Source of the DNA: Salminus brasiliensis
Taxonomy: Eukaryota > Chordata > Actinopteri > Characiformes > Bryconidae
Direction: 5' to 3'
NCBI RefSeq assembly: GCF_030463535.1
Contig: NC_132893.1
Coordinates: 31,618,224-31,682,223 of the forward strand
Length of the DNA stretch: 64,000 nt
Position 1 is the first letter of the stretch. Every line of letters begins with the position of its first letter. This document shows positions 44,722-52,284 of this stretch, piece after piece. The position numbers were made by a program, and so were the translations under genes. Below the pieces are notes generated by a model. That model was given only the letters and a program-made list of their open reading frames with translations. It did no database searches and had not been told where the DNA came from.

Positions 44722-45589
44722 AACAGCAGGCACACACACCCTTAGAGATAAGGATATACAGACAATAAAATGTTATATTTTTATATTTTTATATCAAATG
44801 AAGAAAACGTTCGAGCGCGCCTCTGACAAGCTCGCGCTCTGCACACATTTTCAGATGTAATTTTAAACGTTATGTCCTGCGTTTTTGGGCAGCATTTAAT
44901 TTTTATTTAATATCTATTACTTAAACCTAATAATAATTCACTCAACAAAAAATAATAATTATCACTGTAATTATAATAATAACTATAAATATAATAATTA
45001 TAACTATAAATATATAACTATAGTATAACTATATAACTATAAATATATAACTATAGTATAACTATATAACTATAAATATATAACTATAGTATAACTATAT
45101 AACTATAAATATATAATAATAACAACTATAAATATATAACGATAGTATAACTATATAACTATAAATATATAACTATAGTATAACTATATAACTATAAATA
45201 TATAACTATAGTATAACTATATAACTATAAATATATAATAATAACAACTATAAATATATAACGATAGTATAACTATATAACTATAAATATATAACGATAG
45301 TATAACTATATAACTATAAATATATAACTATAGTATAACTATATAACTATAAATATATAATAATAACAACTATAAATATATAACGATAGTATAACTATAT
45401 AACTATAAATATATAACTATAGTATAACTATATAACTATAAATATATAATAATAACAACTATAAATATATAACGATAGTATAACTATATAACTATAAATA
45501 TATAACTATAGTATAACTATATAACTATAAATATAAGTATAATAACAAAACTACCTGTTATTACTATTATTAGTAGTAATAGTAGTATT

Positions 45590-45632
<43 letters not shown>

Positions 45633-45843
45633 TTAATAATAATAACCTGAAATGTACAAAATTATAATCGGCAATAAAATAAAATAATATTAATTCCAAT
45701 TAATTTATAGACATTAAAGCGTTTTTAGATAACCTCTCAAAAATAAATTACCAAGAAAATATGAAGAAATAAAAATTAGACGTTTGTTGAAGTGAACGTT
45801 TAATCATCTAAAAGATTCAGAAAAGGTCCAGACTGGGGGAAGC

Positions 45844-45900
<57 letters not shown>

Positions 45901-46101
45901 CTTCTTCTAACCCCAGTATAAACTCAGACCTGTGTAATATCTAATCTACCGCAAAACGGTTTAAACGTTTACCGACGTCCATCCATCCTTATCCTACACA
46001 CACTCACCCAGAGCGCGCAGCAACTACCAACTACCGCGCGAACTACCGCGGCTTTTATTACAGCTCAAACTCCTCATAATAACAATAATAATAATAACAA
46101 T

Positions 46102-46132
<31 letters not shown>

Positions 46133-49100
46133 TTAATAACGCACAGCTAAACTCATCCAGCACGTCTTCTAAGGACGACGCAGAGGACTGATTAGCACTC
46201 CAGCTGTTCCAGCTTGCACATGAAAACACACTCAGCCTGAGCGCGAGCTCAAACAGCCCGCAGAACAAACCCCTCGCGCCCGCTGAAGGCCTTGTTAAGA
46301 TTCAGACGCTGCTAATAAACACACACCTATTTTAAATCCGTGCACGCTTCTGCATTAGAGATCTGCACGTGCTTTCAATCGTGCATTGTTTATTACATTA
46401 ATTGCATGATTTTTCAGAAATATAATCAAATTGATTGATGTTTTGTTTTTTGGGCTTATTTCGCTCCTAAAAATGGTGATGCCACAGAGGAACCGCGTTT
46501 GGGCCCAAAGTAAAGCCATTAAGCCCTTTAAAGGTTCTCCACGCGCGCATATGTGTCTGCTACAAACGTGGTTCTGTACGGAACCAGTCGTGGTTCCTCT
46601 TTGGCTCATCGCTCAAAGAACCCTTTAAAGCCTCTTTTCTGGAGTGACATCTCTCCGGACTTCACAGGTGAAGCACGTTCATTTTTAGGAGTGCACGTGA
46701 AGGTTCCTTAAACGTCCTTAACTTTACTTCTCAGGTGCACTTGAAGAACCGACCACCGAAACGCTCTACGTGGAACCCAAAATGAGGTTCTTCTGAGAGA
46801 TCTCTCTGAACGATACCTTTGCCGTTTTTATCGTAAAGCGAATCAGACGTCAGTTACTGCGTTAAAAACGGCGACAAGCGCGCGATGAACGCAAAAACAA
46901 CAAAAACGTGCGGTAAACGTGAGTGCAGTGGGAAAAAAAGGGCTCGTGCTGCACGCAAATCCGCTCGAGAGAGTGCAAAAACCGGCGGTGGAAAGTTAAG
47001 GCAAGCAAAAGCGGCGCGCGCTGCACTGTTGACGCAATTTTGCGTAAAGAAAAAACTACGTTAAAATAAAGAGGAAAGAAAGAGAAGGAGGCACTAACAT
47101 TCACTCACGCATGCAGACACGCGCTCCATCAGCTCTTACCATGGCGAGTCCGCGCCGTGCCCTCCGCTCGAGCTGGAGAATGTGTGTATCTGTGTGTGTG
47201 TGTGTGGGTGAGTCCGTGCGTCCGTGCGTCCTTGTGTCTGCGCGCGCGCGCGTGAGTGACTGAGTGAGTGAGTGAGTGAATCCGTGCGTGCGTGCCTGCC
47301 TGCCTGCGTGCGTGCTTGCTTGCGGGCGCCGATCACCTAGAAAAAAAGCCAGAGGATTGGAGCTCGTGAGTCCATGGCGAGGGGCTTTATAGGGTCTCAA
47401 AACAATAAAAACAGCAAAAACACGTTCAAGCCTCGCGCTGGAGAGCAGAGTGACAAAAAAGACCCTCAGAGATGATCATCAAGCCACATCAATCTCTGCC
47501 CCCCCCCCACCCCCCACCCCCCCTCCCCTTCATCCACACACCCCTCCAACACACCCTTACACACTTAACCCCCAGTGCCTCTTTGGATAATCGCATTTCC
47601 ACGCCATCCAGAGAGAGCTGAAAAGATGCAGAGAGAGATAAATCAAAAATAAACTACCTGTAATTACAAATAGCGCGCGCATGCTCCTATAAGAGGGGCT
47701 CCAAGTGTTCATTTCAGCTGTCAATCAGAGAAAAGAGCCATAACCCCCCCCCCACCAAACACCCCCTCCTCAAACCCACCCACCCCGCCGCAGCCACCTT
47801 CCCTTTGAAAGAATTGCAAATTTGATTTTTTAATGGCAGTAATTAAAATCCTCTGCACTGACTGGTGTGAATGCGCGTGCATGTCAGTAGAAGTGTGTAT
47901 GCCTGTGTGTGTGTGTGTGTGTGTGTGTTAGTGAGAGTGTGTGTTAGTGAGATCGTTAAAAGAGGGTCTGAGTCTGATCACAACACTCTGGGCTGGGGAA
48001 TACCAGCAGGCACTCGCCCAGCACCCTCACCCTCACCCTCACCCTCCACCCTCCACGCGCGGAGGCTTTACGGCGTCCGGTCTGAGCCCGGACTGGGGCT
48101 CTGGTGTCCGGCGTGGAGAGTAAGCCGTTTTAAGACTGATTTGGGCTTCTTTAAGCGCGCGGGCAGTGGGAGCGCGCGGGCAGTTCAGTGCAGCGCTGTA
48201 GTGCAAGTCAGTAGTTTTGCAGTCGGTTCTGCACATAGGCACGAATAACCCAGGCTCTGCAGGAGTCTGTAGTGCTGTAAACGAGCAATGCACGCGCTGA
48301 GGGCACATAGCCTATCTTTTTAGTAGTCTGCTGAAGGCTGCTGAAGTGGATGAGTGCTCAATGCATGTGGAGCAATTTAGCAGTTTAGCACTAGGTCTGC
48401 ATGCATGTAGCATGTAGCAGCATTGCAGCTCTGAAGTCTCTGAGTGTTAAATAATGCGCGTGCTGCAACTTTGCAGTTTAATATTAAGCATTGCAGGTTA
48501 CTAGCAGCATGCATTGGGGGTAACGTGCATAGACTATGCATAGATATGCAAGTCTTGGCCTGAGTGCTAAATGCACGTGTTGCAGTTTTGCAGTTTAACA
48601 TTAAGTCTGTATTAGTCAACAGCACTGCAGGGTACTAGGGCATTAGGGTATTAGGGGCAACGTGCATAGCCTGTAAAGCAGCGTTGCAGCTTGCTCTGAA
48701 ATCTTTGTGTGAGTGTTAAATGCGCGTGCAGCAGTTTTGCAGTTTAATATTAAATGCATAGGGACCTAAATGTGTGGTAAATGCATTTCGAGCAGTATTG
48801 CAGTTTAATATTATGGCTTTAAGAGGAGCTTTAAAGCAGTTTGCATTGAATCAGATGGGTTTAGGTGGGTGTTAAATGCATCTAATGCAGTTTTGCAGCT
48901 TAAAATAAGGTCTATAGCAGTTTGGACTGAACTAAATTAGGGTTAAAATAGGTTTAGAGCAGGTTTTAGGTTTAGGATTAGCTGTTTATTAGCTTGTAGT
49001 GCAGCGAATGAGGGTTGGATGGGGTTTAACGTTACTCCCAGCATCATGTAGTGAATTAAATTGAGGTATGGTGGGATTAATATTAGTATTTATGAGTAAA

Positions 49101-49853
49101 TTAGCTTTTTTTAGCTGCATTAAACTGGTTAAAGGCTGGAAAGCAGTTCTCCAGCGGTTTGCACAGAAGTGACCGGCGTCTGAGGGGCAGTAACAGCAGT
49201 CCTCTACAGCAGGGCGCAGGGCAGGGATATGGTCAGTGGTTCAATGGACTGTAAATCAGCCCTGCAGCTTAGCCTTAGCTGTGTATTTAATTACCAGTGC
49301 AGTAGTTTGCATTACTTCCAGCAACTTGCACTGAATTCCGCGAGCCTTCAGGTGACCAGTGTTGGTGGCAAAGGGGCTGAAATGCAGCTCAGTACGGCAG
49401 CTTGTACGCACGTGGCTGTGAGAGGAGTTCAGTGTTGGTGAGTGCTGAGAATAACGAGCGTTAATATTGCAGTTATTGTGGGATTTATTAAGGTAAATGA
49501 GGGGCTCGTGCAGTTTGCCCGGATTTAAAGCACTGTAAAGCGGCGCGCGGGATGCGAGGAGTCCTCCAGCAGCGTGCATGCCCGTGTTCAGTGGAGTTTA
49601 AGCTTGTATTGCATTAAATGCAGTGTAATACGAGTCCTCCAGCAGTTTGTGTTGAAATGCATGGGTGACTGGGCTGGAAAGCAGCTCCGCGCGCCGGTAC
49701 CACCAGGTCTAGCTTTGAGCACTGCAGTAAACCAGTGTAAAACAGATGTATCTCCATGCAGTGCTGGTTCCTCACCTGTTCAGAGGGGATTCCTTCACAT
49801 ACGAGCTGATTTCCCTCCCCCTGTGGAGCCCAAAGCTCATTTTTCCAGTACAT
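23072..49853 (-). CDS. lhx6: LHX6, LIM-homeodomain transcription factor (eight coding exons, 340 aa)
   Basis: Eight exons (49853-49776, 44593-44444, 42758-42637, 28937-28717, 26431-26331, 25558-25463, 25297-25123, 23151-23072) join in one open phase to 340 codons plus TAA. LIM1 spans about residues 62-114 (CASC, HVRC, CSVC, FCKMD zinc ligands), LIM2 about 123-176 ([19 protein letters not shown]) and the homeodomain about 212-271 with [11 protein letters not shown] in helix 3. As known for the family, LIM domains bind LDB cofactors and the homeodomain binds TAAT-type DNA; LHX6 acts below NKX2-1 in cortical GABAergic interneuron specification and in branchial-arch mesenchyme. Choice over LHX8 rests on MORN5/RBM18 neighbours and the PQLPLSR ending. 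A serine/proline-rich linker replaces the longer mammalian N-terminal stretch. Confidence 0.94.
23152..25122 (-). other. LHX6 last intron
   Basis: It lies between two supported coding exons. AT-rich, with TA-rich tracts at about 24860-24960 and a weak family B-like segment at about 24610-24790 (TCTCCAAAATGGCAACTTTAC). No gene seen. Confidence 0.7.
25123..25297 (-). CDS. lhx6: LHX6 exon: homeodomain helix 3 and C-terminal region
   Basis: An ATCCGCAG acceptor on the - strand and a GTGAGT donor bound 175 bp (58 codons plus one base). It begins [17 protein letters not shown], the DNA-recognition helix of the LHX6/LHX8 homeodomain including the WFQN core. It then encodes [18 protein letters not shown] and VALHGYID, the LHX6-type C-terminal segment. 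Confidence 0.96.
25463..25558 (-). CDS. lhx6: LHX6 exon: homeodomain helices 1-2
   Basis: It is 96 bp in phase 0, between an ATATGCAG acceptor and a GTACAC donor. It encodes [20 protein letters not shown] and then [12 protein letters not shown], which I recall as identical in vertebrate LHX6. The split of the homeobox over three exons is as I recall it for this gene group. Confidence 0.96.
25559..26330 (-). repeat. LHX6 intron holding a probable interspersed repeat
   Basis: About 25665-26130 has the look of a fish interspersed element: TCTCTCAGCAGTGAGAGAG, ATCCAATAAAAAGGAG, a short (CAG)n at about 25944 and GGAGAACCTCCACCACTTTC. No second copy is in the window, so the call rests on recollection. 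Confidence 0.3.
26331..26431 (-). CDS. lhx6: LHX6 exon: linker and homeodomain N-terminal arm
   Basis: It is 101 bp, after a CTCTCACAG acceptor and before a GTTAGA donor. The first two bases finish a glycine codon; the exon then reads [19 protein letters not shown] followed by [14 protein letters not shown], the basic arm and start of helix 1. [18 protein letters not shown] is the LHX6 form; LHX8 differs in this linker as I remember it. Confidence 0.95.
27000..27640. repeat. Head-to-head pair of family B repeat copies
   Basis: The left copy carries TTTCAATGGAAGTCAATGTA and GGCATTTCTATTGGTTCA on the + strand. The right copy carries CCAATAGAAATGCTCCAAAA and GACATCCATTGAAA, the same words complemented. 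The centre is a short TA-rich tandem (ACTCTAATCTTTATATATAT). Confidence 0.6.
28041..28550 (-). mobile_element. DNA-transposon-like repeat, family A (nearly full length)
   Basis: The left end is ATATGTCCAAATAATTGTGGACACC and the right end is GGTGTCCCAATACTTTTGTCC. The interior holds GCTTGTCTAGTCCCTGTAGA, TTGAGCTGTGGAGCAGTGGA and GCTGAATGCAATCAAATTCT. The two ends are related but unequal inverted repeats, as in other copies. No coding capacity. Confidence 0.65.
28717..28937 (-). CDS. lhx6: LHX6 exon: second LIM domain
   Basis: It is 221 bp, with a CTCTCACAG acceptor and a GTGAGT donor. It starts [19 protein letters not shown], contains [20 protein letters not shown] and LCRIHYD, and ends [11 protein letters not shown]. 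All eight LIM2 zinc ligands are present. This is the most conserved exon of the gene in the window. A family A repeat ends about 170 bp downstream and a (CA)n lies about 20 bp beyond the donor. Confidence 0.96.
29903..30030. mobile_element. 128-bp near-perfect palindrome (MITE-like hairpin)
   Basis: The left arm starts ACACTCTAAAAAATAAAAGA and the right arm, complemented, starts ACACTCTGAAAAATAAAAGA. Arms of about 62 bp differ at only about four positions and almost meet at the centre (ACCATCAGTGGTTC). The inner arm GGTTCTTTGAGC...AAGAACC is a motif that recurs in degraded form near 36.0, 38.3 and 46.6 kb. Confidence 0.75.
30125..30480. promoter_or_regulatory. Candidate conserved non-coding element in LHX6 intron
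   Basis: High-complexity sequence next to AT-rich flanks, with homeodomain-type sites (CTGTAATTAAACAC, TTGTTAATG) and GTGCCAGCTGGAATACATTT, which contains an E-box (CAGCTG). No splice-bounded frame. The regulatory role is inference. Confidence 0.25.
31030..31600. other. Complex intronic block, possible regulatory DNA
   Basis: GC-richer sequence (AGAGGGTCAATGCGGCTTTT, TCGAACGAGACACGGCTCTT) with open frames on both strands but no domain or splice support. I cannot assign it. Confidence 0.2.
32154..32200 (+). repeat. (GT)n then G-run
   Basis: (TG)n at about 32155-32184 followed by 14 G. Confidence 0.85.
33840..34250. mobile_element. Palindromic transposon-derived fragment around (AT)n
   Basis: CCACTGTTCATTTTCACCAG and GCTGACTTGTTGTTG...CTCCTATTACA at 33982-34045 reappear complemented at 34128-34205, with (AT)n of about 45 bp and a family A terminus (AAAAGTATTGGGACACCTCT) between. 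Interior words match the intact element at 21672. It looks like an inverted partial copy of that family. Confidence 0.6.
34257..34380. repeat. Family B fragments in inverted orientation separated by (TA)n
   Basis: After an (AT)n run, GAATCTGGCAGTTATTCTTT at about 34305 and its complement AAAGAATAACTGCCAGATTC at about 34355 flank a second (TA)n. Both are the family B words AAGAACAACTGCCAGATTCA seen at 18.7 and 27.1 kb. Confidence 0.65.
34566..34625 (+). repeat. (CA)n-(TA)n compound microsatellite
   Basis: About 20 CA units followed by about 7 TA units. Confidence 0.9.
34690..35560. promoter_or_regulatory. Candidate conserved non-coding block in LHX6 intron
   Basis: Nearly 900 bp of complex, mostly repeat-free sequence, unlike its surroundings. 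It includes GCAATTACACTCGATTAGAG, CAAATCAGATTATAGGCTGG, GTGTTAATTTGACGCCGGTG and CCACTCCTAATGAC-like homeodomain cores. No exon signature. It is the longest such block in the window, so the best single enhancer candidate, but by composition only. Confidence 0.28.
35590..36160. repeat. Decayed GGTTCT...AGAACC repeat cluster
   Basis: Many copies of GGTTCTT, AAGGGTTC and AGAACC words (AAGGTTCTAGGAAAACC, ATAGAACCACTGCCTTTACC). They resemble the inner arm of the 29903 palindrome. Boundaries are approximate. Confidence 0.35.
36590..37225. promoter_or_regulatory. Candidate conserved non-coding block in LHX6 intron
   Basis: Complex sequence with CTGAGCTAATTATAAATCTC (a TAATTA homeodomain site), CGGCACGGCCGCACCGTATC and GCAGCCCCCTTTTTGCCTTG. 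Open frames here have no splice or domain support. Role inferred. Confidence 0.22.
37275..37650. repeat. Tail-to-tail pair of family B copies around (CT)n and (TA)n
   Basis: GGACCAATAGAAATGCTTCA at about 37349 is the complemented core; GAAGCATTTCTATTGGTACA at about 37508 is the direct core. A (CT)n tract (about 37432-37460), a short (AT)n and a T-run lie between them. Confidence 0.6.
37708..37792 (+). repeat. (TA)n then (GA)n microsatellite
   Basis: (TA)n of about 58 bp followed by (GA)n of about 24 bp. Open frames across it are artefacts. Confidence 0.9.
38440..39200. other. Complex intronic sequence, nothing assigned
   Basis: Unique-looking sequence with short open frames on both strands (about 60 codons) lacking domains or splice support. 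Possibly regulatory. Confidence 0.2.
39340..41700. repeat. Decayed tandem array (satellite-like), about six units of 350-420 bp
   Basis: The last two units (about 40905 and 41296, spacing 391 bp) are closely alike: ATCGTAATACTAATATCGAG, TATGGGATGCTGATATTTAC, CCGTTACAGTGTTAGTATAC and TGCATTTTGGGGCCTTTAGA occur in both in order. Weaker units can be traced leftward by the ...TTTTGCATTTTT...CCATTTAT marker at about 39360, 39767, 40181 and 40550. Similarity drops toward the left. Confidence 0.75.
42637..42758 (-). CDS. lhx6: LHX6 exon: second half of first LIM domain
   Basis: It is 122 bp, with a TTCCCCCAG acceptor and a GTAGGG donor. It encodes [16 protein letters not shown], then [15 protein letters not shown] and EIFCKMDYF plus two bases of a serine codon. 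It completes LIM1 with its H, C, C, C, C and D ligands. It is too short to show as a long open frame. The intron after it is 13.7 kb. Confidence 0.95.
42815..43400. repeat. 60/63-bp tandem repeat
   Basis: The unit contains ACAAATAGATAGTAATCATA, (CTA)n of variable count, CTTATAATAATATTTAAAAA and TAATAATA. About seven units lie at 42850-43255, with degenerate ones after. Because units differ by whole TAC triplets, reverse frames stay open and give a false repeated protein. Confidence 0.92.
43710..43820 (+). repeat. (AAT)n microsatellite
   Basis: A long AAT/AAC trinucleotide run. Confidence 0.9.
44444..44593 (-). CDS. lhx6: LHX6 exon: Ser/Pro-rich linker and start of LIM1
   Basis: It is 150 bp in phase 0, with a CCCCTACAG acceptor and a GTAAAT donor. 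It begins [15 protein letters not shown], continues as a serine/proline-rich linker and ends [17 protein letters not shown], the first zinc-finger half of LIM1. The linker differs from the mammalian sequence I recall (alanine- and acid-rich before the Ser/Pro part), so an unseen intermediate exon is possible, but phase allows direct joining to either first exon. A (CA)n tract lies about 80 bp upstream of the acceptor. Confidence 0.93.
44671..44718 (+). repeat. (CA)n microsatellite
   Basis: About 23 CA units, about 80 bp upstream of an LHX6 3' splice site. Confidence 0.9.
44985..45540. repeat. AT-rich tandem array with higher-order structure
   Basis: The basic unit is about 33 bp (AACTATAGTATAACTATATA then ACTATAAATATAT). 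A variant spacer, AATAATAACAACTATAAATA followed by TATAACGATAG, recurs at about 45115, 45237, 45359 and 45447, so the higher-order period is about 122, 122 and 88 bp. Confidence 0.88.
45590..45645 (+). repeat. (AAT)n microsatellite
   Basis: An AAT run of about 45 bp with one interruption. Confidence 0.85.
45847..45900 (+). repeat. (GA)n microsatellite
   Basis: About 25 GA units without interruption. Confidence 0.92.
47140..47360 (-). CDS. lhx6: Candidate LHX6 alternative first exon (ATG is the last codon)
   Basis: Downstream of a TATA box, the - strand runs through a CA- and ACTC-repeat 5' leader to GACTCGCCATG, immediately followed by the donor GTAAGAGC at 47139. The ATG occupies 47142-47140, and joining it to the 44593 exon gives [13 protein letters not shown] in frame (a 315-residue protein). 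Only these three bases would be coding; the rest is leader. No in-frame ATG occurs further upstream in the leader. Mammalian LHX6 also has two start forms. The transcription start (about 47358) is estimated from TATA spacing. Confidence 0.5.
47385..47391 (-). promoter_or_regulatory. lhx6: TATA box of the internal LHX6 promoter
   Basis: The - strand reads CCCTATAAAGCCCC. It lies about 245 bp upstream of the candidate exon-end ATG, a typical layout for a TATA-driven first exon. Confidence 0.45.
47575..47865. promoter_or_regulatory. lhx6: Candidate upstream regulatory block of the internal LHX6 promoter
   Basis: It lies about 200-480 bp upstream of the TATA box. It contains the palindromic homeodomain site TGTAATTACA, GGATAATCGC, AGCTGTCAATCAGAG and GCAGTAATTAAAATCC. 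Such clustering fits an autoregulated developmental promoter, but no binding is shown. Confidence 0.3.
48345..48925 (-). repeat. Diverged repeats of a TTGCAGTTTAATATTA word
   Basis: Segments like GTGTTAAATGCGCGTGCAGC and TTTTGCAGTTTAATATTAA recur at about 48380, 48475, 48592, 48738, 48808 and 48896 with irregular spacing (70-146 bp). It is probably an old tandem array within promoter-proximal sequence. Confidence 0.5.
49776..49853 (-). CDS. lhx6: LHX6 first coding exon, MYWK form
   Basis: ATG at 49853-49851 opens 26 codons, [20 protein letters not shown] then GIPSEQ, ending exactly at a GTGAGG donor. The MYWK start is what I remember for the longer mammalian LHX6 isoform (MYWKHE...) and also occurs in an LHX8 isoform, so it is an ancient alternative start. 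Phase 0 fits the 44593 exon. The context before the ATG is weak (T at -3). The exon's 5' limit is unknown; the region to about 50,300 is GC-rich in part and may hold the promoter. Confidence 0.8.
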
Positions 49854-50389
49854 ATACAACACACAAAAAAGGGGGCCAGAGAGCTGGTAGTGGTCCTGCT
49901 GGAGCTCCGCAGCTGATCCCCCCACTCCTGGTCCAGACCTGGTCCAGCTGTTTAGTCCGATGCAGAGTTCACTCGCCGTGTTTCTGCTCCACCTTCTCCT
50001 CCATCTGCTCTGCTCCTCCGCTGCTGCATCATCCGCTCGTGCGGGGGATTTTCTGTGGTTCGGTTCCTCGAAGGGCTTCAGAACCTTCAGAAGGGATTAA
50101 CAGCCCCGCAGACCCGGGCGCAGTCCGTCCGGCCGGGGGAGAAGCCGCGCGAGCTCGTCGTATCGGAGCCGGTGGAGGGGGGCAAACAACTCTCAGCACT
50201 TTTTCCCCTCCTCTGACTTTCTTTCAGGGCTGGAGCTGCTGACTGCAGGAAGTGGAGGAGATGGAGGGGCTGGAGGGGCTGGAGGGGCTGGTGGACTTTT
50301 CTCTTTCTTTTTTCTCCCCCCTTTTTTTTCTTGTCCCGCGAGCTCAGCGGAGGAGTGTGAGGGTGGGACGCACAGACGGAGAGTCTCTC

Positions 50390-50390
<1 letters not shown>

Positions 50391-50440
<50 letters not shown>
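50391..50440 (+). repeat. (CA)n microsatellite
   Basis: About 24 CA units. Confidence 0.92.
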
Positions 50441-50507
50441 TACACACTGTGTATTACGCGTGCGTAAGGGTTACACACACACACTGACATTTGTTGTTAA
50501 GCTGTTA

Positions 50508-50544
<37 letters not shown>

Positions 50545-50779
50545 TAATAATAATATTGAATTAGTGGAAGATATTAGTTTGTATTAGTGATGGTGTGAAG
50601 ATGAATCTCTGAATAGTGTTTATTGGTTTATTGGTTAATTAGGTGATTAGGATGGGAAAGAGGAGCACAAAGGAAATATTATTATAATTTAATAATAATA
50701 ATAATAGTAGCACTAATAATAGTAATAATGATTAGAATAATAACAATTATAACGTTATATTAGAATGCGAATGATAACA

Positions 50780-50787
50780 ACAGTGGT

Positions 50788-50819
<32 letters not shown>

Positions 50820-51440
50820 CTACTGTTATTATAATATGTGTGTGAATAATTATACACACACATTATATATATGTGTTATATTACGTTATATTATAATAGT
50901 AGCAACAGTATAGTATATATATATATTAGTATTGATTGCATCATATATATATATACACACACTACTGTTATTATTATAGAATAATTATACACAGACATTA
51001 TATATATGTGTTATATTATGTTATATTATAATAGTAGCAACAGTATAGTATATATACGTATATTAGTATTGATTGCATCATATATATATATATACATATA
51101 TACTCACTACTGTTATTATAATAGAATAATTATACACACTCATTTTATATATATATATATATACACACTACTGTTATTATTATAGAATAATTATACACAG
51201 ACATTATATATATGTGTTATATTACCTTATATTATAATAGTAGCAACAGTATAGTATATATACGTATATTAGTATTGATTGCATCATATATATTTATATG
51301 CATATATACTCTACTGTTATTATAATAGAATAATTATACACACTCATTTTATATATATATGTATATATGCGTGTGTGTGTTATATTACGTTATATTATAA
51401 TAGTAACAACAGTATAGTATATATATATATATATATGATG
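50780..51440. repeat. AT-rich tandem array, four irregular units
   Basis: TTATATTATAATAGTAGCAA and CAGTATAGTATATATA with TATTAGTATTGATTGCATCA recur at about 50880, 51020, 51230 and 51390. Each is followed by ACTACTGTTATTATAATAGA and ATTATACACA. Unit lengths vary (about 140-210 bp) through (TA)n expansion. Confidence 0.8.
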
Positions 51441-51443
51441 CAA

Positions 51444-51511
<68 letters not shown>
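51444..51511 (+). repeat. (CA)n microsatellite, longest in window
   Basis: About 33 uninterrupted CA units, directly after the AT-rich array. Confidence 0.95.
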
Positions 51512-51512
<1 letters not shown>

Positions 51513-52284
51513 ATCTCCACTGCGTTTCGTTTCAGTCTGTAGTTTAATCCACCGGTCATCAGTCATCAGTCCCCGGATGTTCCCTGTGGCTTTATTGATA
51601 TGTATGTATATATATTATATATAGCTTTAATGAATCCATATTTTAGACCGTAATAAATAGCAGTCTGTGAGAATCACAGTGGCATATACTGAACACATCT
51701 AATAAATATTTGTTATGTGTTTATTTGTATTTTTTGTATCTTGTTTTTATGTAAAAACCTTTTTGTTAAGATAAATAAATAAAACGAGTAAATACGAGGT
51801 TGTGAACTGAACAGACCAGGGCCATCAGAGCTGATCTTTCACCCAGCAACGACATGTTCAGTTTCCAGCCACACGATACACACAGATACACACAGTGGAT
51901 TTACGTGTTTTTGATGTATTTAATGCAGTATTTGATTAATGACAATAACACAGAGCGGGACTGTGACTCCAAATATGACCGAACTGCTCAACTACAAATG
52001 AAAGAGAGGAGCTCGGTGCTGCTGGAGTTCAGACAGCATGGCATTATTTTAGATCAGTGAGGATCAGGCAGTTCTGTGGTTCTTGCTCTTACTGTGGGGG
52101 TGTAGTGAAGCTGGAGGTTTGGGGGGGGGGGGGGGTAACAGAGGGGATGTGTAACAGAACTACATCACTGCTTTAATATTTTAGCATCTTCAGTTTAAAA
52201 GCCTCATCAGATCCGCGCGGTCCGATTCCTGAGACTGAGAACTACATTTACCACCGAACTTCACTGGGTTAAAGATCAGCACCA

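Larger units (their letters stand above)
44594..47139 (-). other. LHX6 intron after the alternative first exon
   Basis: It holds (CA)n, the 33-bp/121-bp tandem array, two (AAT)n runs, (GA)n at 45849-45898 and a GGTTCT...AGAACC repeat at about 46480-46640. No exon recognised. Confidence 0.65.
47361..49775 (-). other. Region between the two LHX6 first exons
   Basis: It would be intron for the MYWK transcript and upstream promoter for the internal transcript. It contains C-rich runs (47500-47525, 47735-47790), a complex block with TGTAATTACA (47580-47860), (GT)n at about 47905-47930, GC-rich sequence at 48040-48200 and diverged repeats at 48345-48920. Confidence 0.5.

Noticed and set aside
49256-49579. 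107-codon reverse frame in the LHX6 upstream region
   Set aside because: No similarity recognised and no suitable splice sites joining it to LHX6.
49574-50242. 222-codon + strand frame
   Set aside because: It is antisense to the LHX6 MYWK exon and GC-rich leader; no recognisable domain.
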